Assembly (NCBI RefSeq): GCF_038002765.1
Contig: NZ_JBBODE010000001.1
Coordinates: 682,001-746,000 of the forward strand
Direction: 5' to 3'
DNA length: 64,000 nt
Source of the DNA: Peribacillus sp. FSL H8-0477
GTDB lineage: Bacteria; Bacillota; Bacilli; Bacillales; DSM-1321
Position 1 is the stretch's first letter. The number at the start of each line of letters is the position of its first letter. Below, in pieces: positions 38,029 to 49,117 of the stretch. The translations under genes and the position numbers were made by a program. The notes beneath the pieces were generated by a model. It saw only the letters and a program-made list of their open reading frames with translations, did no database searches and had not been told where the DNA came from.

Positions 38029-38886
38029 CTATTTCGAATTTTCTAGTCCTGCAATTCCAAAACCTCCAGGTCCAGCATGGGTAGAAATCATTGCACCTGC
38101 TTGCATCCATGTTACATTTTCGAAGCCTGTTTCCTTAGTGATTTCATCCACTCGTCTCTTAATACTTTCATCAAGTCCGATAGAGTAGATTAAATACAGC
38201 TGTTTTCTATCAATATCATATTGGTCTAAGTAATCTCGCATGAGTTTTTCCGCAACTTTGCTCATATTCCCACGATATTTTTTAGTTGAAACAAGCTTTC
38301 CTTCTTTTAATTCGATGCAGGGCTTCACTTTTAACAAGGATCCTCCAATATAAGCTACGTTACTTACCCGTCCACCTGCTCTTAGAAAGTCTAAGCTGCC
38401 TGGAATGAAAGCAAACTTTGTTTTTGGAACCACGGATTCAATTTTTTCTATTAAGTTCACATGACTAATGGTAGGTTCTTCCTCAAGCATAGTTACTGCA
38501 TACATGACGATTGCAGCTAATCCACCTGTGACGTTTAGCGTATCAATTAGGAAAAGATCTTCAAAATCTTTCGAGGCAATTAACGCACTTTGAAAGGAAG
38601 AAGATGCTTTTGACGTATATCCAATATGAATAATGATACTATCAGGAAACTTCACTCTAATTTTCGTAAATAACTCATGATACTCATATACATTTGTCGC
38701 TGTTGTGGATGGTATTTTTTTGGTACGACTATAATAATCAAAAACTTCCTCTACAGATAACTGCCCATCTAAATAATCTTTGTTATCCATGATGACGTGC
38801 ATCGGCACTACTTGTATTTGATGTTTTTCAACCAGGTCTTCCGGTAAATCCGCTCCACTCTCTGTCGATAAAATAATCCTTCTCAT
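38029..38886 (-). CDS. DegV family (FakB-like) fatty-acid-binding protein
   Basis: 285 residues. The DegV fold binds a fatty acid in the cleft between its two domains. FakB members hand it to the FakA kinase. Visible motifs are STESGADLPEDL at the N-terminus, PSTTATNVYEYHELF (about 57-72), IHIGYTSKASSSFQSA and the C-terminal STHAGPGGFGIAG, in which the His is conserved. It is a single gene on the minus strand. Confidence 0.9.
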   Translation of the reverse strand: MRRIILSTESGADLPEDLVEKHQIQVVPMHVIMDNKDYLDGQLSVEEVFDYYSRTKKIPSTTATNVYEYHELFTKIRVKFPDSIIIHIGYTSKASSSFQSALIASKDFEDLFLIDTLNVTGGLAAIVMYAVTMLEEEPTISHVNLIEKIESVVPKTKFAFIPGSLDFLRAGGRVSNVAYIGGSLLKVKPCIELKEGKLVSTKKYRGNMSKVAEKLMRDYLDQYDIDRKQLYLIYSIGLDESIKRRVDEITKETGFENVTWMQAGAMISTHAGPGGFGIAGLENSK

Positions 38887-39341
38887 TAGACATTCCTTTC
38901 AACTAACGCAGCCATTCCTGCGTACTTATTTATTTTAGTTATCCTAAACATACACCAAAAGGGTAAATTATCCAGTAAAATAATCAGAAAATTTACCTGA
39001 ATAAAGAAAGATCCGCATTCGTTAAAGGTTTTCAAATCCTTTATCATCCTAAATATACACATATCTCTTCTTCCTCTAAAGAATTAACGATCATCTTTTT
39101 ATCTACTACCGTTAAAAAATCAAACCAAGACCTACATTTTTTTGTTTCAAAAACGAGTTCTCTTGCTTCTCCTATGGTTCATTTCTTCTTCATTCAACGA
39201 ATTTTTTTCCAATACAAAAAACCTCTCTTTCATTTAATTATACTAACTAAATGAAAGAAAGATTTTTATATGCTAAAGATAGTTTTATTCTTAGAATTGA
39301 TTCTTAGCTCCAATTGAACCAAAACCCCACTGTACCCCTCA
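38887..39341. other. 455-bp intergenic region between metH and degV
   Basis: This AT-rich region contains the metH terminator (39215-39258) and, presumably, the degV promoter near 38890-38950. Otherwise I see no ORF with a ribosome site, no riboswitch-like conserved core and no repeat. Confidence 0.6.
39215..39258 (-). terminator. Intrinsic terminator of yitJ-metH
   Basis: An 11-bp stem (TCTTTCATTTA / TAAATGAAAGA) with an 11-base loop is followed on the minus strand by GAGG and six Ts. Confidence 0.75.
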
Positions 39342-42300
39342 TCACCGTTCTACATTAAAGTACCGAGCCTGTGGATGGGCAAATACCATGGCGGACACAG
39401 ATGCTTCTGGATCCATCATACAACCTTCAGTTAACTGAATGCCCACATCTTCTGGTTTAAGCAAACGGAATAACTTTTCTTGATCTTCCAGATTTGGACA
39501 GGCTGGATAACCGAATGAAAAACGTTGACCGGTATATTTAGCAGCAAAACGGTCTTTCATCGTCATATCAATCGGATCACTGATATGAAGGTCATCCCGC
39601 ATCAGCTGATGGAGCCGTTCCGCAAACCCCTCAGCTGTTTCTAATGCAAGTGACTGGATTGCATGGCTCTTTAAGAAGTCGCCTTCCACTTTCCATTTTT
39701 CAGCATACTTTCTAACATGCTTCCCAGCTGATACCACAAAAAATCCTGCATAATCCATCACTCCCGAGCTGACAGGTTTCAGGAAGTCAGCTAGGCATAA
39801 ATTAGGGCTTGTTTCCTGCCGTGGAAAATCAAACATTTCGAGTATTTCATTATGGTTCTCTGGGTTGTATATAATTATTTTATTTCCATCACTCTGGGCA
39901 GGGAAAAATTGATATACGGCATTGATTGTATACTCTTCTTGATTCTGTAAAAACGTGATTAATTCATCTACTAAGTGATTTAGAGCAACTGCCTTGTTGT
40001 CGCCTGCTTTAATCAGCTCAGCTACCTTCCCTTTCAACCCCAAGTGATGCCCAATTAACATCTGTCTATTAATATAAGGACCCACCAGTTTGTATGGATA
40101 ATTCCGCAGAACATGGCGATTTAGGTCAACTGGTTTTTGCACTGGTGCAGGTTCGATTGCAGGTGATGTAGAGAGTTTTGGTTTGGGTTTAGGCAGCGCA
40201 GCAGCGGCAATTGCGTTTTCTTTTGCTTTTTGACGTCTGCTTTCATGCTGTTCAAGGAAAATCACTTTTTTCTCATCATCATGCAACGAGTTGGCCGTTG
40301 CAAGTCCGTCCATAGCATCTTTAGAATAAATTACGGATCCTCCATATTCAGGAGAAATCTTGAAATCGGTAAATTTACGTGACAGCGCAGCACCTCCTAC
40401 CAGTATCGGTAAGTCAATATCCGCCTGCTTTAAATCTTGAGCAGTGAGTACCATTTGCTGAGCCGATTTAACAAGTAATCCAGAGAGGCCTATTGCGGTC
40501 GGTTGATGAAGCCTTACCGCTTCAACAATACTTTGTGACCCTACCTTTATCCCTAAATCAACTACCTCATAACCATTATTGGAAAGAATAATTTCGACTA
40601 AGTTTTTTCCTATATCATGGACATCACCCTTTACTGTTGCAAGCAGAATCTTCCCTTTTTTACTGCTTTGGGCTTCTGCTGTCATATACGGTTCAAGATG
40701 GGCAACTGCAGCTTTCATCGCCTCCGCACTTTGAAGCACTTCGGCAACAATCAGCTGATTATCATTAAACAAACGACCCACTTCACTCATTCCATCCATT
40801 AACGGACCATTAATGATTTCAAGCGGTGCCTTTCCTTCCTGAAGAATGAGATCTAAATCAGGAACAAGGCCTTCCTTTGTACCTTCAATAATATAATTAG
40901 CCAGCCTTTCGTTAAGAGGAAGCTTTGCGATGTTTTCCTTTTTATCTGCTTTTTTGCCTCGGTAAAATTCTGTGAATTGAGCTAGCGCTTTGTCTGTTGT
41001 TTTAAAAAGCAGTTCCTCAGCGAGCGTGACTTCATCTGCCGGGATGGAGGCAAACCGCTCAAGTTTTTCAGTATTCACGATGGCATAATCGAGCCCTGCC
41101 TTTGTACAATGATAGAGATAAACGGCATTAAGTATTTCTCGTCCTCTTCCTGGTAGACCGAAAGAAACATTTGATATTCCAAGTATAGTCTGGCAGTCCG
41201 GCAGATTCTCTTTAATCATTTGAATTCCTTTTACCGTTTCTAAGGCAGAACCAATATACTGTTCGTCCCCAGTCCCTACTGGAAAGACCAATGGATCAAA
41301 AATAAGGTCCTTTGGATTGAGCTTATATTTATTGACAAGTAAGTCTACTGAACGTTTGGCAATTTCAAGTTTTCGTTCGGCACTAACAGCCATTCCTACT
41401 TCATCAATGGTCCCGACAACAACCGCCGCTCCATATTGATGAATAAGGGGGACAATTTTTTCAAATCTCTCCTCCCCATCCTCTAAATTGATGGAGTTTA
41501 TGATCGCTTTCCCTTGAGAATGTTTCAACGCTTGTTCAAGCACCGCTTCATCTGTTGTATCTATCACCAATGGCACTTTAATTTTTTTTACGACCTCAGT
41601 GACAAATTCCTTCATATCACCGAGTTCATCGCCATCAGGATCTGCCAGACAAATATCAATCACATGTGCCCCTTTTTTCACTTGAGCGCGGGCTATTTCA
41701 GCCGCTTGTTCATACTGTTTACCGCGAATTAATTCCTTGAATTTCCTTGAACCAATCACATTCGTCCGTTCTCCGACGAATAGAGGACGCATGGAGTCAT
41801 CATATAGCAATGGTTCAATTCCACTTACGGCATGCGTATGCGGCTCATCAGGGAGCGTCCTAGGCCTAATATCTCTTATCGCAGCGGATAATTTTTCAAT
41901 ATGTGCGGGTGTAGTGCCACAGCAGCCGCCGATGATATTGATCCAGCCTTTTTCTGCAAATTGTTTCATTTTTTGAGCAAGTGAGTCCGGCGTTTCATGA
42001 TAATGTCCTTCTTCATCCGGCAGTCCTGCATTGGGGTAACAACTGACGGCTGAATTAGATAACCCAGCGAGTGTTCGAATATGGTCAATCATAAATTCCG
42101 GACCTGTTGCACAATTTAGACCGACTGCTAGTGGCTTCATGTGCTCACATGAGAGATAAAAAGCTTCAATCGATTGACCTGCAAGTGTGGTTCCCATCGG
42201 TTCAATGGTTCCTGAAATAATGATTGGAATTTCTTTACCAACTTGTTTGAAAGCTTGTTTAATCCCTGAAAATGCAGCCTTCACATTTAACATATCTTGA

Positions 42301-42791
42301 CATGTTTCCACTAGAAGTAAATCAACACCTCCGTCAATTAGCCCGCGGGCCTGTTCTTCATATGAAGCGGTTAAGCCGTCAAATGTAGTACCGCCAGTAA
42401 CCGAAAGCGTTTTTGTTGTCGGTCCCATGGAACCTGCCGTATAACGCGGCCATTCAGCCGTAGAGTAAGTCTCGCAGGCCTTACAGGCAAGTTCGGCAGA
42501 TCGTTTATTTAGTTCATAAGCAAGGCTGCCAAGATTGTATTCATCGAGCACAATATCCGTTGCCCCGAATGTATTCGTCTCAATGATATCTGCTCCTGCT
42601 TTTAGATAGGCTTCGTGAATAGATTGAATAGTATCTGGGATCGTAATGGATAAATATTCATTACACCCTTCAAATTCTTCTCCTCCAAAATCTTCTGCTG
42701 TCAAATTTTCATTTTGAATCATCGTTCCCATTGCTCCATCTAAGAGGAGAATCTTTTGAGATAGTACTTCATTTATCGTAGGTTTATTCAT
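39342..42791 (-). CDS. metH: Cobalamin-dependent methionine synthase
   Basis: 1149 residues, full length. Module 1 (about 1-320) binds homocysteine with zinc ligands in GGCCGTTP. Module 2 (about 335-610) binds methyltetrahydrofolate (GERTNVIGS onward). Module 3 is the cobalamin cap and binding domain, with the B12 ligand His in [11 protein letters not shown] (about 730). The C-terminal module (about 915-1149) is the S-adenosylmethionine reactivation domain, with the conserved FSFGYPACP. It makes methionine from homocysteine. It overlaps the end of yitJ by 8 bp, so it is co-transcribed and under the S-box. Confidence 0.97.
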   Translation of the reverse strand: MNKPTINEVLSQKILLLDGAMGTMIQNENLTAEDFGGEEFEGCNEYLSITIPDTIQSIHEAYLKAGADIIETNTFGATDIVLDEYNLGSLAYELNKRSAELACKACETYSTAEWPRYTAGSMGPTTKTLSVTGGTTFDGLTASYEEQARGLIDGGVDLLLVETCQDMLNVKAAFSGIKQAFKQVGKEIPIIISGTIEPMGTTLAGQSIEAFYLSCEHMKPLAVGLNCATGPEFMIDHIRTLAGLSNSAVSCYPNAGLPDEEGHYHETPDSLAQKMKQFAEKGWINIIGGCCGTTPAHIEKLSAAIRDIRPRTLPDEPHTHAVSGIEPLLYDDSMRPLFVGERTNVIGSRKFKELIRGKQYEQAAEIARAQVKKGAHVIDICLADPDGDELGDMKEFVTEVVKKIKVPLVIDTTDEAVLEQALKHSQGKAIINSINLEDGEERFEKIVPLIHQYGAAVVVGTIDEVGMAVSAERKLEIAKRSVDLLVNKYKLNPKDLIFDPLVFPVGTGDEQYIGSALETVKGIQMIKENLPDCQTILGISNVSFGLPGRGREILNAVYLYHCTKAGLDYAIVNTEKLERFASIPADEVTLAEELLFKTTDKALAQFTEFYRGKKADKKENIAKLPLNERLANYIIEGTKEGLVPDLDLILQEGKAPLEIINGPLMDGMSEVGRLFNDNQLIVAEVLQSAEAMKAAVAHLEPYMTAEAQSSKKGKILLATVKGDVHDIGKNLVEIILSNNGYEVVDLGIKVGSQSIVEAVRLHQPTAIGLSGLLVKSAQQMVLTAQDLKQADIDLPILVGGAALSRKFTDFKISPEYGGSVIYSKDAMDGLATANSLHDDEKKVIFLEQHESRRQKAKENAIAAAALPKPKPKLSTSPAIEPAPVQKPVDLNRHVLRNYPYKLVGPYINRQMLIGHHLGLKGKVAELIKAGDNKAVALNHLVDELITFLQNQEEYTINAVYQFFPAQSDGNKIIIYNPENHNEILEMFDFPRQETSPNLCLADFLKPVSSGVMDYAGFFVVSAGKHVRKYAEKWKVEGDFLKSHAIQSLALETAEGFAERLHQLMRDDLHISDPIDMTMKDRFAAKYTGQRFSFGYPACPNLEDQEKLFRLLKPEDVGIQLTEGCMMDPEASVSAMVFAHPQARYFNVER

Positions 42792-44631
42792 GTTCTTTCA
42801 CCTCTGCTGGTTTCTCTTTGTCTGTTGTGCGGATATATTGTGTAAGCTGTGCCGTCATGTCGTATCGTAAAAATGGAGTGATTAAATAGATTCCTTTAAA
42901 TCTCTCCATTGTTGCATCAATCAATTCCTTAGCAATAGCATTTGCTTCGATCTTCGCTTTAACTGGATCGTTTCCAGCTGAAGCCATTGCTGCTCGTACT
43001 GAATCCGGTAATTTAATTCCTGGGATTTCATTGTGAATAAATTCGGCATTCCGTGAGCTTGTCAAAGGCATAACGCCTAGAAAAATAGGTGTATCTAAGT
43101 GTTTGGTAGCTTGATAGACATCTTCAATTTGACTTGTGGAATAAATAGGCTGCGTTAAAAAGGATTGTGCTCCGCAAGCTATTTTCTTTTCAAGCCTTTG
43201 AACGGCTTTATCTAAGTATTTCACATTTGGGTTAAAAGCCGCAGCAATTTTAAAATTAGTCCGCTGTCCCAAACTTTGACCTGAGTAAGATAAACCTTCA
43301 TTAAATTGTTTGATTAAGCTGATTAAATCAAATGAGGATAAATCATAGACAGATGTGGCCCCCGGAAAATCTCCAATTTTAGAAGGATCTCCAGTAATAA
43401 CCAGTACTTCATTTAATCCAAGTGTCTGTAAGCCCATTAAGTGAGATTGCAGGCCAATTAGATTTCGATCTCGACAGGTAATGTGAATGAGCGGATTCAT
43501 ATTGAGCTCATTTTTCATCTTAATCCCAAGAGCCAAATTGCTGATTCGCGGACTTGCAAGTGAATTATCTGCCAGTGTGACCGAATCTACACCAGCATCC
43601 CGTAAACATGATGATCCCGCCATAAATGCCTCTATTCCTAGTTTCTTAGGCGGATCCAATTCGACCAAAATGGTTCGTTTTGTTTTGGCCTGCAGATGAA
43701 TGGCTGGTATTTGATCCTTTTTATCGACTTCAATAATCTCAATTTGAGGGGCCTTACTAGCTTTTTCCTTTATCGGGCTCAATGTTCCCAGCGCTTTTTT
43801 TACCGCTCCGATATGCTTAGGTGTTGTCCCACAACAACCCCCGATAATTGATGCACCCTGTTCACGTAATTTCAACGCACTTGAGCCGAAATATTCTGGT
43901 ACAGCCTCATAGACAAGTCGGCCATCGACGTATTCCGGAAGGCTGGCGTTCGGGTACACGGCAATGCCTGCATTTTTAGGCAGCGGTACTTCTTCTAACG
44001 AACGTATCATATGATGCGGACCTAATCGACAGTTCAATCCGACAACGTCTGCCCCCAAAGCATCTAGTCTTGAAAAGGCTTCATTGAGATGGAGACCATT
44101 TTGCAGATACCCTATCTCATGCAGCGAAACATTTGCGATAATAGGGAGCCCTGTTTCTTTTCTGGCAATCTGGAGTACGGTTTCCAGCTCCTCTAAATCG
44201 TAATAGGTCTCAAGGATTAATCCATCGGGTCCTTCCATTAATAAGCTGTACAGCTGCTCTCTAAAGCTCCGTTTTATTTCTTCTATATCCAAATCATTTT
44301 TACGAATACTCCGCAGTGCTCCAATGGTCCCAAAAACAAATGCTTGTTTGGATGCAGCTTTTTTAGCTAGTTCTACACCTTTACGGTTAATAACACTCAC
44401 TTCATCTTCTAAGCCATACCGTTTTAATTTATGATAGTTGGCACCATAGGTATTAGATTGAAGAATATCAGCTCCCGCAGCGGCATAGGCACGGTGAATC
44501 GCCTCAATTTGATTAGGGTCTGTCGTATTCATTTCCTCGTAGCAATGATCGATTCCATGTGAATATAATAGTGTTCCCATTGCTCCTTCCCCAACCAAAA
44601 CCCTTTTTGATAATTCTTGGCGAAAATCCAT
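42784..44631 (-). CDS. yitJ: Bifunctional homocysteine S-methyltransferase / methylenetetrahydrofolate reductase
   Basis: 615 residues. The N-terminal half is a homocysteine methyltransferase domain with zinc Cys in [10 protein letters not shown]. The C-terminal half (about 315-610) is a MetF-like flavin reductase with LVELDPPKK at its start and [10 protein letters not shown]. It supplies methyltetrahydrofolate for MetH, whose gene follows with an 8-bp overlap. The S-box riboswitch lies in its leader. GAGGAG is ten bases from the ATG. Confidence 0.95.
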   Translation of the reverse strand: MDFRQELSKRVLVGEGAMGTLLYSHGIDHCYEEMNTTDPNQIEAIHRAYAAAGADILQSNTYGANYHKLKRYGLEDEVSVINRKGVELAKKAASKQAFVFGTIGALRSIRKNDLDIEEIKRSFREQLYSLLMEGPDGLILETYYDLEELETVLQIARKETGLPIIANVSLHEIGYLQNGLHLNEAFSRLDALGADVVGLNCRLGPHHMIRSLEEVPLPKNAGIAVYPNASLPEYVDGRLVYEAVPEYFGSSALKLREQGASIIGGCCGTTPKHIGAVKKALGTLSPIKEKASKAPQIEIIEVDKKDQIPAIHLQAKTKRTILVELDPPKKLGIEAFMAGSSCLRDAGVDSVTLADNSLASPRISNLALGIKMKNELNMNPLIHITCRDRNLIGLQSHLMGLQTLGLNEVLVITGDPSKIGDFPGATSVYDLSSFDLISLIKQFNEGLSYSGQSLGQRTNFKIAAAFNPNVKYLDKAVQRLEKKIACGAQSFLTQPIYSTSQIEDVYQATKHLDTPIFLGVMPLTSSRNAEFIHNEIPGIKLPDSVRAAMASAGNDPVKAKIEANAIAKELIDATMERFKGIYLITPFLRYDMTAQLTQYIRTTDKEKPAEVKEHE

Positions 44632-44704
44632 CTATGCACATCTCCTCGTTTTGTCCTTTCTAGGTTAGAAAGAATCATGTCATTTAGCATTATATGAAGA
44701 AAAA

Positions 44705-44850
44705 TAAAAAAAGCCATCTTTAAAGAAGAAGGCTTTTTCTGAAACATTCTCCTCATCTATCAAGCACCGCTTGCTGGATTTAGCACCTTTGCCGTAGCCG
44801 GTTGCTGAAGCTTCAAAGGGCCAGTCCCTCCACTTCTCTCGATAAGATTC
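44705..44850 (-). promoter_or_regulatory. SAM-I (S-box) riboswitch with terminator, leader of yitJ-metH
   Basis: On the minus strand the leader begins with the P1 strand CTTATC at about 44846. It then shows the conserved S-box core GAAGTGGAGGGACTGGCCC, TGAAGC, GCAACC and GGTGCTAAATCC, and closes with GATAGAT at about 44755. The expression platform is a hairpin at 44705-44737 (AAAAGCC ... GGCTTTT) followed by Ts. High SAM should fold the aptamer and allow this terminator, cutting off yitJ-metH. Confidence 0.96.
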
Positions 44851-45026
44851 CTATGAAATTTTCTAGAATTCGTTTAGATAATATATCTAATTTACATGAA
44901 TAATAAGAAAATTACAATAGTTTATTAACGATTATTCAGCAGCTGTTTAAAAAAACGTCAGAAGTTTAATTACTTCCCTAGAGGTAAATATATAAATAGA
45001 ACCGCAGAATAGCTGGAGGTGAAAGA

Positions 45027-45632
45027 ATGCTGGAAATTATAGCAAAGCAGTTTCGAAAACCAGAAGGATTGCTAGGGAAAATTGTCGGCAGGATTATGTC
45101 CATGGATAATCGAAAGATCAATACATGGACCCTGAATAGGCTGCAAATTAAACCTGGGGACATTATTTTAGAAATTGGATTTGGACCGGGTGCTGCAATT
45201 GAAGAAATGTTTAAGAGACAACGAAATGTACGGATTGATGGTATAGATCTCTCACATGATATGCTGAAGGCTGCTTCTACACGAAATTTGGATGCCTTAA
45301 AAAAGAAAAAACTACGTTTATTCGAAGGAGATCTTTTAGAAATTGAAGAGGATTTTTATCAGTATGACAAAGTTGTCTCGGTTAATAACTATCCATTATG
45401 GAAAGACAAACAGAATTCTCTTAAGCGAATATATCAACTGATGAAGCATAATGGCATCATTGCCATTACTGTCCAACCACGGGAGGATGACGCATCCCGA
45501 AAAAAGACATTTGCTCATGCACATGAAATCGAACAAGCATTATACCTTGCTGGATTCCGTAATATTTCAGTGAAATTCAAAAAAATAGCACCAGAACTTA
45601 CTGTCTGTGTTACAGCTGTTTGTAAAAAATAG
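45027..45632 (+). CDS. Class I SAM-dependent methyltransferase
   Basis: 201 residues. The SAM-binding motif I is LEIGFGPGAAIEEM (about 50-63), an acidic residue follows in IDGIDLSHDML, and motif II-like DKVVSVNNYPLW is present. It looks like a small-molecule or lipid methyltransferase of the UbiE/phospholipid N-methyltransferase type. The substrate is unknown. GGAGGTGA lies upstream. It is divergent from yitJ, with its own terminator. Confidence 0.88.
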   Translation: MLEIIAKQFRKPEGLLGKIVGRIMSMDNRKINTWTLNRLQIKPGDIILEIGFGPGAAIEEMFKRQRNVRIDGIDLSHDMLKAASTRNLDALKKKKLRLFEGDLLEIEEDFYQYDKVVSVNNYPLWKDKQNSLKRIYQLMKHNGIIAITVQPREDDASRKKTFAHAHEIEQALYLAGFRNISVKFKKIAPELTVCVTAVCKK

Positions 45633-45640
45633 ACGACTCG

Positions 45641-45667
45641 AAGTTGGGGATTTACACCCCAACTTTT
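45641..45667 (+). terminator. Intrinsic terminator of the methyltransferase gene
   Basis: The stem AAGTTGGGG / CCCCAACTT with a seven-base loop and four Ts. Confidence 0.88.
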
Positions 45668-45680
45668 CTATGTTTTATCC

Positions 45681-46334
45681 TTACTGCTCCATCCGTGCAA
45701 GTCGTTTTTTTTCGACTCTCATTTTCCAATCGTCTGCTAGTGAACCGAGCATCAGCATCCCTTCGATGTCAGTCTGATTCCCTTCATTATGAAGAAGTAT
45801 TCGATTTCCCCGTTCGACTGTATAGGCTTCTTGAACTCTTTCCTTTAGGATGATGTCTGATTCACCTTCAATCGTACCTTCTTCGATCACCCTGGCAAAA
45901 TACCCGGTGTACCCTGTTTCCATAGTCCTTTTCAAAAAAGTTGGGACTTCATTAAAATGTGAAATAGTCGCACAAGGAATTCTACCTTGACAGATTTCTA
46001 CTATACTCGTACCTATTTGATAAATATCTCCGAAATAAACCTCAGATTCTTTCATGCCTGATACAGTTAAATTTTCTCCAAAGGCCGGCCTTTTCAGAAC
46101 TTTATTGAATTCCTTCTCCCATTGAAGATAATGCTCATTTGGATAGAAACATACTGCCCGATCGACACCGCCATGATGTCTCATATTACCTACACCATCT
46201 CCGTTAAACCCTCTATAAGACAGATCGATTTTTTGAACAGCTTGTTTATCCATTCCTGTAATTAAAGATCTGCCTGACAACGTTTTAAGCTTAGGTTCAC
46301 CAATATGTATCCCTTTAATTTTTCGTGTACTCAT
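45681..46334 (-). CDS. MOSC domain protein (YiiM-like)
   Basis: 217 residues. The MOSC core has RHHGGVDRAVCFYPNEHY (about 52-69) and the conserved Cys in GRIPCATIS (about 115-123), the likely sulfur- or molybdenum-cofactor ligand. A C-terminal helical YiiM-type extension follows. MOSC proteins handle molybdenum cofactor or N-hydroxylated compounds. A 14-bp palindrome overlaps its promoter. Confidence 0.9.
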   Translation of the reverse strand: MSTRKIKGIHIGEPKLKTLSGRSLITGMDKQAVQKIDLSYRGFNGDGVGNMRHHGGVDRAVCFYPNEHYLQWEKEFNKVLKRPAFGENLTVSGMKESEVYFGDIYQIGTSIVEICQGRIPCATISHFNEVPTFLKRTMETGYTGYFARVIEEGTIEGESDIILKERVQEAYTVERGNRILLHNEGNQTDIEGMLMLGSLADDWKMRVEKKRLARMEQ

Positions 46335-46400
46335 AAACCATTCCCCCTGCCTATTTAACCTCTTACCGAAAAGGATTGTCTTGAACGATCCTATTATGTT

Positions 46401-46452
46401 ATTATAAATTTACAATATCTAGTTGACTAGCTGCAAATTCAACTAGATATTG
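46401..46452 (-). promoter_or_regulatory. Promoter and palindromic operator of the MOSC gene
   Basis: On the minus strand -35 TAGTCA (46424-46429), a 17-bp spacer and -10 TATAAT (46401-46406). A perfect 14-bp inverted repeat (CAATATCTAGTTGA 46413-46426; TCAACTAGATATTG 46439-46452) lies over the -35 and spacer. It looks like a repressor site. Confidence 0.6.
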
Positions 46453-46491
46453 ATTATATTCATTTTCTCTGCTAATTATGAAACGAAATTT

Positions 46492-46517
46492 AAAGGGGGA
46501 GCATCTGCTCCCCCTTT
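46492..46517 (-). terminator. Hairpin after glpK
   Basis: A perfect 12-bp stem (AAAGGGGGAGCA / TGCTCCCCCTTT) 11 bp past the glpK stop, followed by A/T-rich sequence. Confidence 0.75.
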
Positions 46518-46527
46518 TTTCTGCTGA

Positions 46528-48069
<1,542 letters not shown>

Positions 48070-48103
48070 TTATATTTAAGCAAAGAATATGTTTTTGATA
48101 TAA

Positions 48104-48132
48104 TAAAAACCGAACGAATTGGCTCGTCCGGT
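48104..48132 (-). terminator. Intrinsic terminator of ku
   Basis: A 9-bp stem (ACCGGACGA / TCGTTCGGT on the minus strand) with a six-base loop and five Ts. Confidence 0.8.
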
Positions 48133-48143
48133 TCCTACCATTA

Positions 48144-48983
48144 TTAGGCTTCTTTTTTTCTGGGGGCAGCTTTTTTACGTGTGCCGGTTTTTTTGGTCTT
48201 ACCGGCTGGTTTTGTCCGGTCAATTGACGCCTGTAAGGCAGCCATCAAGTCTGTCACATTGGATGCAGCTTGCTTCGGCTGCTTGGCACTGACCACTTTT
48301 TCCCCAGTCTTTTTCGATTCAATCAGTTCCATTAATGCTGTCCGGTATTCATCATGATATTTATCTGGTACAAAGTCTGTCGTTAATTGATCAATCAGCA
48401 TAATCGCCGTATCGAGTTCTTTCTTCACGACATTTTCTCCTGATGGAATATTTGGCACATCTTCCGTTTGCCGTACTTCATCCGGATAATGAATGGTTTC
48501 CATCAAAAGTGTTTGATCAAGTACGCGTATCACAGCTAAACTTTCCTTCGAGCGTATCATAATTTTCGCCAATCCAACTTTCCCTGAAGTCTCCAGGGCT
48601 TGTCGCAATAACGAATAAGCTTTACTTCCTCCATCATTAGGAGACATATAGTAGCTTCTGTTAAAATAGATTGGATCAATTTCTGTAATCTTAACAAAAT
48701 CGATAATTTCAACCGCTTTATCTTCATTTTCTTTTTTCAGTTGAGCTAACTCCTCATCTTCAAGCACAACAAACTTTCCTTTCGTATATTCATATGCTCT
48801 GACGATATCGTCTTTTCCCACTTCCTTTTTACAAACGGGGCAGACTTTTTCATATTTTATTGGTGAATGACATTCCTTATGCAATGTTCGTAAGGAAATA
48901 TCTTTATCTTCAGTAGCTGCATGGAGTTTAATTGGAATATTAACTAATCCAAAGCTAATGCTCCCCTTCCAAATTGTATGCAT
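48144..48983 (-). CDS. ku: Non-homologous end-joining protein Ku
   Basis: 279 residues. It forms a homodimeric ring on DNA ends and recruits LigD. The Ku core spans about 1-235, beginning MHTIWKGSISFGLVNIPIKLH, with CPVCKKEV as a small zinc-like pair in the core. The C-terminal tail (about 250-279) is Lys-rich and DNA-binding. It is divergent from ligD with 134 bp between them. In B. subtilis this pair protects spores. Confidence 0.96.
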   Translation of the reverse strand: MHTIWKGSISFGLVNIPIKLHAATEDKDISLRTLHKECHSPIKYEKVCPVCKKEVGKDDIVRAYEYTKGKFVVLEDEELAQLKKENEDKAVEIIDFVKITEIDPIYFNRSYYMSPNDGGSKAYSLLRQALETSGKVGLAKIMIRSKESLAVIRVLDQTLLMETIHYPDEVRQTEDVPNIPSGENVVKKELDTAIMLIDQLTTDFVPDKYHDEYRTALMELIESKKTGEKVVSAKQPKQAASNVTDLMAALQASIDRTKPAGKTKKTGTRKKAAPRKKEA

Positions 48984-49117
48984 CGTGTCACCCTTTTCAT
49001 AGATTTATTGGTTACCTCAATTTTCTCCAAATTCAAAGGAAGTTATTCTTTATATCTTGGATTGATTTTTTCATGATGTGGAAACACTATTTAAGAAGAT
49101 AAAGGGAGGAATCTATA

